Shown piece after piece: positions 1 to 6,872 of a stretch of 16,828 nt of DNA. The stretch is from NCBI GenBank assembly GCA_910587275.1, contig CAJUMD010000074.1, positions 1 to 16,828 of the forward strand, in the 5' to 3' direction. Both the position numbers and the translations under genes were made by a program. The first letter of the stretch is position 1. Each line of letters begins with the position of its first letter. The notes below the pieces were generated by a model, which was not told where the DNA came from, made no database searches, and saw only the letters and a list, made by a program, of their open reading frames with translations. Origin of the DNA: an uncultured Kineothrix sp. (GTDB lineage: Bacteria; Bacillota; Clostridia; Lachnospirales; Lachnospiraceae).

Positions 1-58
1 CTTAAAATTCCTTGATTTTTTAAGGAAAATCACTTGACAAAATAGGGAGGAAACACAT
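1..58 (+). promoter_or_regulatory. trpE upstream leader fragment with RBS
   Basis: Only 58 bases upstream of trpE are visible. An AGGGAGG ribosome binding site lies at 44-50, 8 bases before the ATG. An AT-rich stretch at 1-26 can fold in two mutually exclusive ways: CTTAAAA (1-7) with a downstream TTTTAAG, or TTCCTT (8-13) with AAGGAA (21-26). This may be the tail of a trp leader, but it is weak and incomplete. The real promoter and any attenuator, T-box or TRAP site lie outside the window. Confidence 0.4.
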
Positions 59-1528
59 ATGTATTCACCCACATTGGAACAGGTCAGGGCATATGCGGAC
101 CGTTACCGGACGGTTCCCGTCAGCCGCATGGTTTATGCCGATATACGAACCCCCATAGAGGTCATGCGGATATTAAAATCGGTCAGCCGGCATTGCTATA
201 TGCTGGAAAGTATGGAGGATGCAATGCGGTGGGGACGCTATACGTTCCTTGGATTTGACCCGAAACTGGAGATAACCTGCACCGGCGGGGAAGTGCATAT
301 CAGCGCCGGTACGGAAATGACGGTAAAGGATGCGGATCCGGCGCAGTATATCCGCCAGGTGCTAAGGGAAAACAAAAGCCCGCGGATTCCCGGACTTCCG
401 CCGTTTACCGGGGGACTGGCGGGGTATTTCTCCTACGATTATATCACGTACGGCGAGCCGTCGCTTAAGCTGGATGCGGAGGACGGGGAGCATTTCAGGG
501 ATGTGGATTTGATGCTTTTTGATAAAGTCATTGTGTTTGATAACCTGAAACAGAAAATGATTTTTATTGTGAACATGAAGCTGGATGCCCCGGAGGAAAA
601 CTATAAAAAGGCGGCGGGGGAACTGGACGATATGGTAGAGCTTGTCACAAAGGGGACGCCGGCGGTAATTCCGCCTCTTTCCATCAAATCGGAGTTTCGG
701 CCGCTGTTCGGGGAAAAGGAATACTGCCGGATGGTGGAAACGGCGAAAAGCTATATACGTGAAGGGGATATTTTCCAGGCGGTACTTTCCAACCGTTTGG
801 AGGCGGAGGTAAAAGGGAGCCTGTTCGATACGTACCGGGTGCTGCGCACCACAAACCCTTCCCCCTATATGTTTTATTTTGGCGGCGGTGACATCGAAAT
901 CGCGGGCGCTTCGCCGGAAACGCTGGTGAGGCTGGAAAACGGGAAGCTGTATACGTTTCCGCTTGCGGGCACCCGTCCCAGGGGAAAGACACAGGAGGAA
1001 GACCGTGAACTGGAAAGGGAATTGTTAGCTGACCCGAAAGAGCGTGCGGAGCATAACATGCTGGTGGATTTGGGCAGGAATGACCTTGGGAAAATCAGCC
1101 GTTTCGGGACGGTGAAGGTGGAAAAGTACATGGAAACAGAACGGTTTTCCCATGTCATGCATATCGGCTCCACGGTAAGCGGGCAAATCCGGGACGATAA
1201 GGATGCGTTGGATGCGGTAGGGGCGCTCCTTCCGGCAGGAACCCTTTCCGGCGCCCCGAAGCTCAGGGCATGTGAAATCATCCATGCATTGGAGAACTGC
1301 AAACGGGGCATTTACGGTGGGGCAATCGGCTATATTGATTTTACCGGCAATATGGATACCTGTATTGCCATCCGTATCGCTTTTCGGAAAAACGGGAAAG
1401 TATTCGTCCGTTCCGGGGCGGGAATCGTGGCGGACAGCGTGCCGGAGAAGGAATACCGGGAATGTATCCACAAGGCGCAGGCGGTCATGGATGCGCTGCG
1501 GACAGCGGAAGGGGGTATCGGGGGATGA
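59..1528 (+). CDS. trpE: Anthranilate synthase component I (TrpE)
   Basis: The 489-residue aminase subunit of anthranilate synthase converts chorismate plus ammonia, supplied by TrpG, to anthranilate, the first committed step of tryptophan synthesis in the cytoplasm. The N-terminal domain carries MLES at 48-51, the counterpart of the LLES motif that binds tryptophan in feedback inhibition. The C-terminal chorismate-binding domain shows GDIFQAVLSNR (236-246), GASPETLVRLENG (283-295), PLAGTRPRG (301-309), HNMLVDLGRND (332-342) and PAGTLSGAPK (392-401). The alanine in PLAGT, rather than the lysine typical of PabB, favours TrpE over aminodeoxychorismate synthase, as does the operon. The start has an AGGGAGG site 8 bases upstream. 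The stop overlaps the trpG start (ATGA), implying translational coupling of the two subunits. Length is normal for the family. Confidence 0.97.
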   Translation: MYSPTLEQVRAYADRYRTVPVSRMVYADIRTPIEVMRILKSVSRHCYMLESMEDAMRWGRYTFLGFDPKLEITCTGGEVHISAGTEMTVKDADPAQYIRQVLRENKSPRIPGLPPFTGGLAGYFSYDYITYGEPSLKLDAEDGEHFRDVDLMLFDKVIVFDNLKQKMIFIVNMKLDAPEENYKKAAGELDDMVELVTKGTPAVIPPLSIKSEFRPLFGEKEYCRMVETAKSYIREGDIFQAVLSNRLEAEVKGSLFDTYRVLRTTNPSPYMFYFGGGDIEIAGASPETLVRLENGKLYTFPLAGTRPRGKTQEEDRELERELLADPKERAEHNMLVDLGRNDLGKISRFGTVKVEKYMETERFSHVMHIGSTVSGQIRDDKDALDAVGALLPAGTLSGAPKLRACEIIHALENCKRGIYGGAIGYIDFTGNMDTCIAIRIAFRKNGKVFVRSGAGIVADSVPEKEYRECIHKAQAVMDALRTAEGGIGG

Positions 1529-2103
1529 TTTTGTTAATCGACAATTATGACAGTTTTTCCTATAACCTGTACCAGCTCATCGGGACAATGGATTCCGGCA
1601 TTCAGGTGATTCGTAATGATGAACTGACGGTGGGGCAGATTGGGGAGCTTAACGTCAGCCGCATCATCCTTTCACCGGGACCGGGGCGGCCGTCGGATGC
1701 GGGCGTCTGCATCGGGGTAGTGAAGGAATTTGCGGGGAAAATTCCCATTTTGGGCGTCTGCCTTGGTCATCAGGCAATCTGTGAAGCGTATGGGGCGGAA
1801 ATCTCCCATGCCAAACAACTGATGCACGGGAAACAGTCGGAGGTGTCCCTGGATACCGGATGTAAGCTGTTTTACGGGCTGCCGGAAAAGATTATGGCGG
1901 CGAGGTACCATTCGCTGGCGGCAAAAGAAGGTACGCTGCCAAAGGACCTTGTAGTGACGGCGAGGACACAAGACGGGGAAATCATGGCAATACGCCATAA
2001 AACCCATGAGGTGTATGGGGTGCAGTTCCATCCGGAATCCATCCTGACACCGGACGGGGAGACCATCTTGGGAAATTTTTTGAACCATTCAGGTATTTTT
2101 TAA
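1525..2103 (+). CDS. trpG: Anthranilate synthase component II, glutamine amidotransferase (TrpG)
   Basis: This 192-residue class I glutamine amidotransferase hydrolyses glutamine and channels ammonia to TrpE. The start is the ATG that overlaps the trpE stop, because the protein then begins MILLIDNYDSFSYNL, the conserved N-terminus of the family. Further motifs are SPGPGRPSDAG (50-60), the nucleophile elbow GVCLGHQ with Cys79, and QFHPES with His169 and Glu171, so the catalytic triad is complete. Longer upstream in-frame starts would lie inside trpE and are rejected. In some Firmicutes the single amidotransferase also serves folate synthesis with PabB. Whether that holds here cannot be told from the window. 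Confidence 0.97.
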   Translation: MILLIDNYDSFSYNLYQLIGTMDSGIQVIRNDELTVGQIGELNVSRIILSPGPGRPSDAGVCIGVVKEFAGKIPILGVCLGHQAICEAYGAEISHAKQLMHGKQSEVSLDTGCKLFYGLPEKIMAARYHSLAAKEGTLPKDLVVTARTQDGEIMAIRHKTHEVYGVQFHPESILTPDGETILGNFLNHSGIF

Positions 2104-2147
2104 ATGTTGCGGATTTTGCAGACAGGGGAAAGGGAGGGAAAAATAAA

Positions 2148-3167
2148 ATGGAAGGAAACATGATAAAAGAAGCAATCCGGAAAACGGCGGCCGGGCGTGA
2201 CCTGACATTCGACGAAGCGCAGCAGGTGATGGATGAAATCATGGGCGGGGAGGCTTCGCAGGTCCAAATGGCTTCCTACCTGACGGCACTGTCTTTAAAA
2301 GGGGAAACGATAGACGAAATTACGGCATCGGCGGCAGGAATGCGCAGGCATTGTATCCGTCTGCCGCATGATTTGGATGTGTTGGAAATCGTCGGGACGG
2401 GTGGTGATAAGTCCAATTCCTTTAATATTTCCACCACATCGGCATTAGTGGTGTCGGCGGCAGGGGTTCCGGTGGCGAAGCACGGCAACCGTGCGGCAAG
2501 CAGCAAATGCGGCGCGGCGGATGTATTGGAAGCGCTGGGCGTGGACATTACCATACCGCCGGAAAAAAGTACCCGGCTGTTGGAAGATATCGGCATCTGC
2601 TTTTTATTTGCACAGAACTATCACATTGCCATGAAATACGTGGCGCCGGTGCGCAGGGAGCTCGGTATCCGTACGGTTTTTAATATCCTGGGTCCCCTTT
2701 CCAATCCGGCGGGGGCGAATATGCAGCTTCTTGGCGTGTATGACGGGGAACTGGTGGAACCGATGGCGCAGGTGCTTTCCAAACTCGGCGTGAAAAATGC
2801 CATGGTGGTGTACGGAACGGACGGCTTGGATGAGATTTCCATGAGTGCGTCCACAAACGTTTGCGAAGTGCGGGACGGGGTTTTCCGCAACTATGTTATC
2901 GAACCGGAGCAGTTCGGCATGGCAAGGTGCCGGAAAGAGGATTTGGAAGGCGGCACGCCGGAGGAAAACGCGAAGATTACCCGTGCCATTTTAAGCGGGG
3001 AGAAGGGGCCGAAGACCGATGCGGTAGTGTTAAATTCGGCGGCGGCGCTTTATGTGGCAGATGCGGGGCTGACCATGGAAACGGCGGTGGAAAAGGCGCG
3101 GCAGGTTTTGGACAGCGGCAGGGCAATGGAACAGTTGGAGCGGTTTATCAGGATGTCGAGGGAGTAA
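2148..3167 (+). CDS. trpD: Anthranilate phosphoribosyltransferase (TrpD)
   Basis: The 339-residue enzyme transfers phosphoribose from PRPP to anthranilate, giving N-(5-phosphoribosyl)anthranilate. The family signature is present: GTGGDKSNSFNIST at 83-96 (PRPP and Mg binding) and KHGNRAASSKCG at 111-122, followed by the helical domain and the RRELGIRTVFNILGPLSNPA region. The chosen ATG has AGGGAGGG at 2131-2138, 9 bases upstream. A second in-frame ATG at 2160 (protein MIKEAIRK...) matches the usual family N-terminus and has GGAAGG only 4 bases upstream, so a start 4 residues later is possible. It follows trpG after 44 bases and precedes trpC by 8 bases. Confidence 0.96.
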   Translation: MEGNMIKEAIRKTAAGRDLTFDEAQQVMDEIMGGEASQVQMASYLTALSLKGETIDEITASAAGMRRHCIRLPHDLDVLEIVGTGGDKSNSFNISTTSALVVSAAGVPVAKHGNRAASSKCGAADVLEALGVDITIPPEKSTRLLEDIGICFLFAQNYHIAMKYVAPVRRELGIRTVFNILGPLSNPAGANMQLLGVYDGELVEPMAQVLSKLGVKNAMVVYGTDGLDEISMSASTNVCEVRDGVFRNYVIEPEQFGMARCRKEDLEGGTPEENAKITRAILSGEKGPKTDAVVLNSAAALYVADAGLTMETAVEKARQVLDSGRAMEQLERFIRMSRE

Positions 3168-3175
3168 GGTGCGGT

Positions 3176-4084
3176 ATGGGACGGACGGTTTTGGATGAGA
3201 TTGCGGAGCGGACGGCAGTCCGCGTAGGGCAGCTTAAGAAGAAAAGGGATTTGGCATGTGTCAGGCGGGAGGCGGAATGGCTGGGAAAACGGGCGGGGGA
3301 ACGGTTTCCGTTCCGGGAAGCGCTTGCCGCGCCGGACCTTTCGTTTATCTGTGAGGTGAAGAAGGCTTCGCCCTCCAAGGGGGTCATTGCGGAGGAATTT
3401 CCGTACCTTGCCATTGCAAAAGAATACGAAGCGGCGGGTGCGTCAGCGGTATCCGTACTGACAGAGCCGTATTATTTCCTGGGGAGCGATGCATATCTGG
3501 AGGAAATTGCAGAGGCGGTGTCCGTTCCGCTGCTGCGCAAGGATTTTACGGTGGATGCATACCAGATATACGAAGCGCGGCTCATCGGTGCGTCGGCGGT
3601 ATTGCTCATTGCCGCCCTGTTAAAGGGGGAGCAGATGAAGGAATACCTTGCCATAGCCCGAAGCCTTGGGCTTTCCGCTTTGGTGGAGGTGCATACGGAG
3701 GCGGAAGTGGAGACGGCGCTGCAAAGCGGGGCGGATATCATCGGTGTCAACAACCGGAACCTGCACACCTTTGAAGTGGATATCCGTACCAGCGTACGTC
3801 TGAGGAAACGGGTGCCGGACGGAATCCTGTTTGTGGCGGAAAGCGGTATACGGACACCGGAGGATGTAGCGGTGCTGCGGGAACAGAAGGCGGATGCCGT
3901 ACTGGTGGGGGAAACTTTTATGAAAAGTGCCGATAAGAAGCGGCAGATGGAAATCCTGCGGGGCGGGGGAAATCATGAAAAACCGGTGGCTGCGGGGAAG
4001 GAACGGACGGCTGCACGGGCAGGAGGGGAAAGGATGGGAGGGCGGTGCTGTGACGAAAATCAAAATATGCGGGCTGATGCATGA
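3176..4084 (+). CDS. trpC: Indole-3-glycerol phosphate synthase (TrpC) with C-terminal extension
   Basis: This (βα)8-barrel enzyme closes the indole ring, making indole-3-glycerol phosphate from CdRP with loss of CO2 and water. Visible active-site segments are CEVKKASPSKG (59-69, Glu60 and Lys62), LLRKDFTVDAYQ (119-130, Lys122), LVEVHTE (Glu171), GVNNRNLHTFEVD (190-202) and VAESGI (220-225). The start is the first ATG after the trpD stop; upstream GAGGGAG and AAGG can serve as the ribosome binding site. The protein is 302 residues, while family members are usually near 255-265. The core seems to end near residue 262, and the last 40 residues (rich in Gly, Arg, Ala and Glu) look like read-through of a former intergenic stretch. 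This makes the gene overlap trpF by 35 bases. Confidence 0.95.
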   Translation: MGRTVLDEIAERTAVRVGQLKKKRDLACVRREAEWLGKRAGERFPFREALAAPDLSFICEVKKASPSKGVIAEEFPYLAIAKEYEAAGASAVSVLTEPYYFLGSDAYLEEIAEAVSVPLLRKDFTVDAYQIYEARLIGASAVLLIAALLKGEQMKEYLAIARSLGLSALVEVHTEAEVETALQSGADIIGVNNRNLHTFEVDIRTSVRLRKRVPDGILFVAESGIRTPEDVAVLREQKADAVLVGETFMKSADKKRQMEILRGGGNHEKPVAAGKERTAARAGGERMGGRCCDENQNMRADA

Positions 4085-4670
4085 CTGCGATGTGGATTTC
4101 GTGAACGAAGCCCTGCCCGATTATGCGGGATTTGTTTTCGCACCTACAAGACGGGAAATTTCCGTAAAGGATGCCCGCCGGTTCCGGGAGAAGCTGGCAG
4201 TTGGAATAACGGCGGTTGGGGTGTTCGTGGATAAGGAACCGGAGCAGGTGGCGTGGTTGCTGGGGGAAGGCATTATTCAAATGGCACAGCTCCATGGACA
4301 GGAAGATGCGGCATATGTGGAATGGCTGAAAATCCGTACCGGCTGTCCGGTTATCAAAGCCCTGCACCCGGAACGGGGGACCGGCATGGCGCTTTATGGG
4401 GATTACGTAAAAGCGGGGGTAGATTATTTCCTGTTTGACAGCGGCGGCGCGGCGCTTGCGGGAGGAACGGGAAGAACGTTTGACTGGGAATTGGTCCCGC
4501 AGGGAAACTGTCCCTTTTTCCTTGCAGGGGGACTGCATACCGGAAACATCGCGGAAGCCCTCCGCAGGGTGTCGCCTTACGGGGTGGACATCAGCAGCGG
4601 TGTGGAAACGGACGGAAGAAAAGACAGGGATAAAATATTGGAAATCGTAAGGAGAGTTAAGAATGGGTAA
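4050..4670 (+). CDS. trpF: Phosphoribosylanthranilate isomerase (TrpF), GTG start
   Basis: The 206-residue TIM-barrel enzyme performs the Amadori rearrangement of phosphoribosylanthranilate to CdRP, the TrpC substrate. I chose the GTG at 4050 because GGGAGGG lies 7 bases upstream (4036-4042) and the protein then begins as the family does: (M)TKIKICGL, with catalytic Cys7. The general acid Asp130 lies in YFLFDS, with AGGLHTGNI (159-167) and GVDISSGVE (178-186) binding the substrate phosphate. In-frame ATGs at 3927 and 3975 would add an unconserved basic extension inside trpC and are less likely. The start lies inside the trpC tail, and the end overlaps trpB by 8 bases, so translation is probably coupled on both sides. 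Confidence 0.95.
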   Translation: MTKIKICGLMHDCDVDFVNEALPDYAGFVFAPTRREISVKDARRFREKLAVGITAVGVFVDKEPEQVAWLLGEGIIQMAQLHGQEDAAYVEWLKIRTGCPVIKALHPERGTGMALYGDYVKAGVDYFLFDSGGAALAGGTGRTFDWELVPQGNCPFFLAGGLHTGNIAEALRRVSPYGVDISSGVETDGRKDRDKILEIVRRVKNG

Positions 4671-5850
4671 AGGAAGATACGGGGAACACGGCGGACAGTA
4701 TATACCTGAGACGCTGATGAACGAAATCATGAAATTGGAAGAATGCTATGAATTTTACAAAAACGATCCGGCGTTTTGCAGGGAATTGGATGATTTGTTA
4801 AAAAATTATGCCGGGCGTCCGTCGCTTTTGTATTATGCGGGGAAAATGACGCAGGATTTGGGCGGCGCAAAGATTTACATCAAGCGGGAGGACTTAAACC
4901 ATACCGGTTCCCACAAGATTAATAACGTGCTGGGGCAGGCGCTGCTGGCAAAGAAGATGGGAAAAACGCGGATTATTGCGGAAACCGGCGCAGGACAGCA
5001 CGGGGTGGCGGCGGCAACGGCGGCGGCGCTGCTTGGTTTGGAATGCGAGATTTTCATGGGAAAGGAAGACACGGAGCGGCAGAAGTTAAATGTGTACCGG
5101 ATGGAGCTTTTGGGTGCGAAGGTGCATCCGGTGACGACGGGAACGATGACGTTAAAGGATGCGGTGAACGAAACCATGCGGGAGTGGACAAAACGGGTGG
5201 ACGATACCCTGTATGTACTCGGCTCCGTGATGGGACCCCACCCGTTCCCGATGATTGTCAGGGATTTCCAAAGCGTCATCAGCAGGGAAGCGAGGGAGCA
5301 GATTTTGGAATGCGAAGGAAAACTGCCTTCTGCGGTAGTGGCATGTGTGGGCGGCGGCAGCAATGCCATGGGCATGTTTTACAATTTTATCAATGACAGG
5401 GAAGTGCGGCTGATTGGCTGTGAGGCGGCGGGAAAGGGAATCCATACCGGCAGGCACGCCGCCACCATTGCCAAGGGAAGTCCGGGTATTTTCCACGGGA
5501 TGAAGTCTTATTTCTGCCAGGACGAATACGGGCAGATTGCCCCGGTTTATTCCATTTCCGCAGGACTGGACTATCCGGGCATCGGACCGGAACATGCTTA
5601 TTTGCATGATACGGGCAGGGCACAGTATGTACCGGTGACGGATGAGGAGGCGGTGGAGGCTTTTGAATACCTGGCGAGGACGGAAGGAATCATCTGCGCC
5701 ATCGAAAGCGCCCATGCGGTAGCCCATGTCCGTAAGCTGGCGCCCGGAATGGGAAAGGACGAAAACATTATTATCTGCCTGTCCGGACGCGGCGATAAAG
5801 ATGTGGCGGCAATCGCGCGCTACCGGGGCGTAGCGCTCCATGATGAGTGA
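4663..5850 (+). CDS. trpB: Tryptophan synthase beta chain (TrpB)
   Basis: The 395-residue PLP enzyme condenses indole and serine to tryptophan in the α2β2 tryptophan synthase complex. The PLP-binding Lys85 sits in HTGSHKINN (80-88) and catalytic Glu107 in AETGAGQHG (106-114). The phosphate-binding loop is the glycine-rich CVGGGSNAMGMF near residue 230, and the C-terminal serine loop is LSGRGDKD. The N-terminal GEHGGQYIPETLM places it in the TrpB1 class that pairs with TrpA. It overlaps the trpF stop by 8 bases, with an AGGAGAG ribosome binding site inside the trpF end. Unlike most trp operons it is not coupled to trpA: 158 bases separate them. Confidence 0.97.
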   Translation: MGKGRYGEHGGQYIPETLMNEIMKLEECYEFYKNDPAFCRELDDLLKNYAGRPSLLYYAGKMTQDLGGAKIYIKREDLNHTGSHKINNVLGQALLAKKMGKTRIIAETGAGQHGVAAATAAALLGLECEIFMGKEDTERQKLNVYRMELLGAKVHPVTTGTMTLKDAVNETMREWTKRVDDTLYVLGSVMGPHPFPMIVRDFQSVISREAREQILECEGKLPSAVVACVGGGSNAMGMFYNFINDREVRLIGCEAAGKGIHTGRHAATIAKGSPGIFHGMKSYFCQDEYGQIAPVYSISAGLDYPGIGPEHAYLHDTGRAQYVPVTDEEAVEAFEYLARTEGIICAIESAHAVAHVRKLAPGMGKDENIIICLSGRGDKDVAAIARYRGVALHDE

Positions 5851-5916
5851 CGGGTATCCGTCCGCCGTTCCGATTTTTGGCTGGAGTATGTTTGAAAATT
5901 GAGGAACCAGGGAACG

Positions 5917-5973
5917 GAAAACAGGAAAACAGAAAAATAGGAAAACAGGAAAATTAAGAAAAACAGGAAAACG
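5917..5973 (+). repeat. Degenerate 8-base tandem repeat (GAAAACAG) in the trpB-trpA spacer
   Basis: The spacer 5851-6008 holds a run of units close to GAAAACAG: exact copies at 5917-5924, 5925-5932 and 5941-5948, and variants AAAAATAG (5933-5940), GAAAATTA (5949-5956), AAAAACAG (5959-5966) and GAAAACG (5967-5973). Flanking bases from 5903 to 6000 keep the same purine bias. The run sits just before the trpA ribosome binding site and probably arose by replication slippage. It does not have CRISPR repeat-spacer architecture. Confidence 0.8.
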
Positions 5974-6008
5974 GAAAGCAAAATAATGGAAAAAGGAGAA
6001 GGAAAGGC

Positions 6009-6797
6009 ATGAGGAAAAAGAAAACGGAAATAAAAATAAGGGATGCTTTTGACCACGGCAAGGCATTTATCGGGTTTGTGACGGGAGGCGATCCATCCAT
6101 GGAAAAGAGTGAGGAATTTATCCTGAAAATGGTGGAGGCAGGGTGTGATTTAATCGAAATCGGTATCCCGTTTTCCGACCCGGTAGCGGAAGGGGCGGTT
6201 ATTCAGGAAGCCAATCTCCGCGCCCTTTCGGCAGGCGCTACCACCGACAAACTGTTCGGGCTGGCGGCACGGGTGCGGGAAAAGACGGATGTGCCGCTGG
6301 TGTTCCTCACTTATTTAAATCCGGTGTTTCATTACGGGTATGACGCGTTCTGCGCAAAATGCAGGGAAGCGGGGGTGAACGGTTTAATCATCCCGGATTT
6401 GCCTTACGAGGAAAGAGGGGAACTGCTTCCTTTTGCCAGGGCACACCGGGTGGAACTGGTTTCGCTGGTAGCGCCTACCTCGGAACAGAGGATACGCGCT
6501 ATCGCTTCGGAAGCGGAAGGGTTTGTTTATGTGGTGTCTTCCATGGGGGTGACGGGGGTAAGAAGTGAGATTAAAACGGATTTGGGGGCGATGCTCGCAC
6601 CGGTGAAAGCGGTCACAAAGATTCCCGCCGCAGTGGGGTTTGGCGTAAGCACACCCGCGCAGGCGGCGGAAATTGCGCAGGCAGCGGACGGGGTAATCGT
6701 CGGCAGCGCAATCGTGGACATCATAGGGAGGTATGGGGAAGATGCGGCGGAACACTTGTATGGGTATGTAAAAGGAATGAAGGATGCCATGGGGTAA
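6009..6797 (+). CDS. trpA: Tryptophan synthase alpha chain (TrpA)
   Basis: The 262-residue alpha subunit cleaves indole-3-glycerol phosphate to indole, which tunnels to TrpB. Motifs include GFVTGGDPSMEKS (22-34), LIEIGIPFSDP with catalytic Glu50, FLTYLNPVFHYG, GLIIPDLPYEE, SSMGVTGVR (the mobile loop 6 region) and the phosphate-binding VGFGVS and VIVGSAIV segments. The position equivalent to E. coli Asp60, usually in DPxADGP, is Glu61 here (DPVAEGAVIQ). AAAAAGGAGAAGGAAAGG precedes the ATG. As last gene of the operon it is translated independently of trpB, being set off by a repeat-rich spacer. Confidence 0.96.
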   Translation: MRKKKTEIKIRDAFDHGKAFIGFVTGGDPSMEKSEEFILKMVEAGCDLIEIGIPFSDPVAEGAVIQEANLRALSAGATTDKLFGLAARVREKTDVPLVFLTYLNPVFHYGYDAFCAKCREAGVNGLIIPDLPYEERGELLPFARAHRVELVSLVAPTSEQRIRAIASEAEGFVYVVSSMGVTGVRSEIKTDLGAMLAPVKAVTKIPAAVGFGVSTPAQAAEIAQAADGVIVGSAIVDIIGRYGEDAAEHLYGYVKGMKDAMG

Positions 6798-6854
6798 GAG
6801 TTCTTTTGGGCGCAGGACATTAAGACACGGACCTGCGTGCAAACCTCATGGAAG

Positions 6855-6872
6855 AAGCGGAATTTCCCGCTT
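6855..6872. terminator. Possible weak bidirectional terminator hairpin
   Basis: AAGCGG (6855-6860) and CCGCTT (6867-6872) form a 6-bp stem with a 6-base loop between the convergent trpA and EAL-HDOD genes. It overlaps the stop codon of the latter. The plus-strand side is followed by TTATTCCTT-like sequence, only mildly U-rich. A second stem, CGCAGG (6811-6816) with CCTGCG (6832-6837), lies nearer the trpA stop and has no T-run. Confidence 0.35.

Noticed and set aside
34..39. Perfect TTGACA -35 box just before trpE
   Set aside because: It lies only 20 bases from the start codon, so no -10 could fit before the ribosome binding site; a chance match.
3927..4049. Upstream ATG starts (3927, 3975) for trpF
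   Set aside because: They add unconserved basic residues inside trpC. The GTG at 4050 has GGGAGGG at ideal spacing and gives the conserved KIKICGL N-terminus.
3918..4730. Long minus-strand open frame (270 codons) opposite trpC/trpF
   Set aside because: It is antisense to well-conserved enzymes, and its protein is rich in Pro, Ser, Phe and His without recognisable motifs; a shadow of the coding strand.
5903..6000. Possible CRISPR array in the trpB-trpA spacer
   Set aside because: The repeats are 8 bases, contiguous and degenerate, without unique spacers or cas genes.
5152..6066. Minus-strand frame of 304 codons crossing the trpB-trpA spacer
   Set aside because: The Phe/Pro-rich N-terminus merely translates the complement of the purine repeats, and the rest is antisense to trpB.
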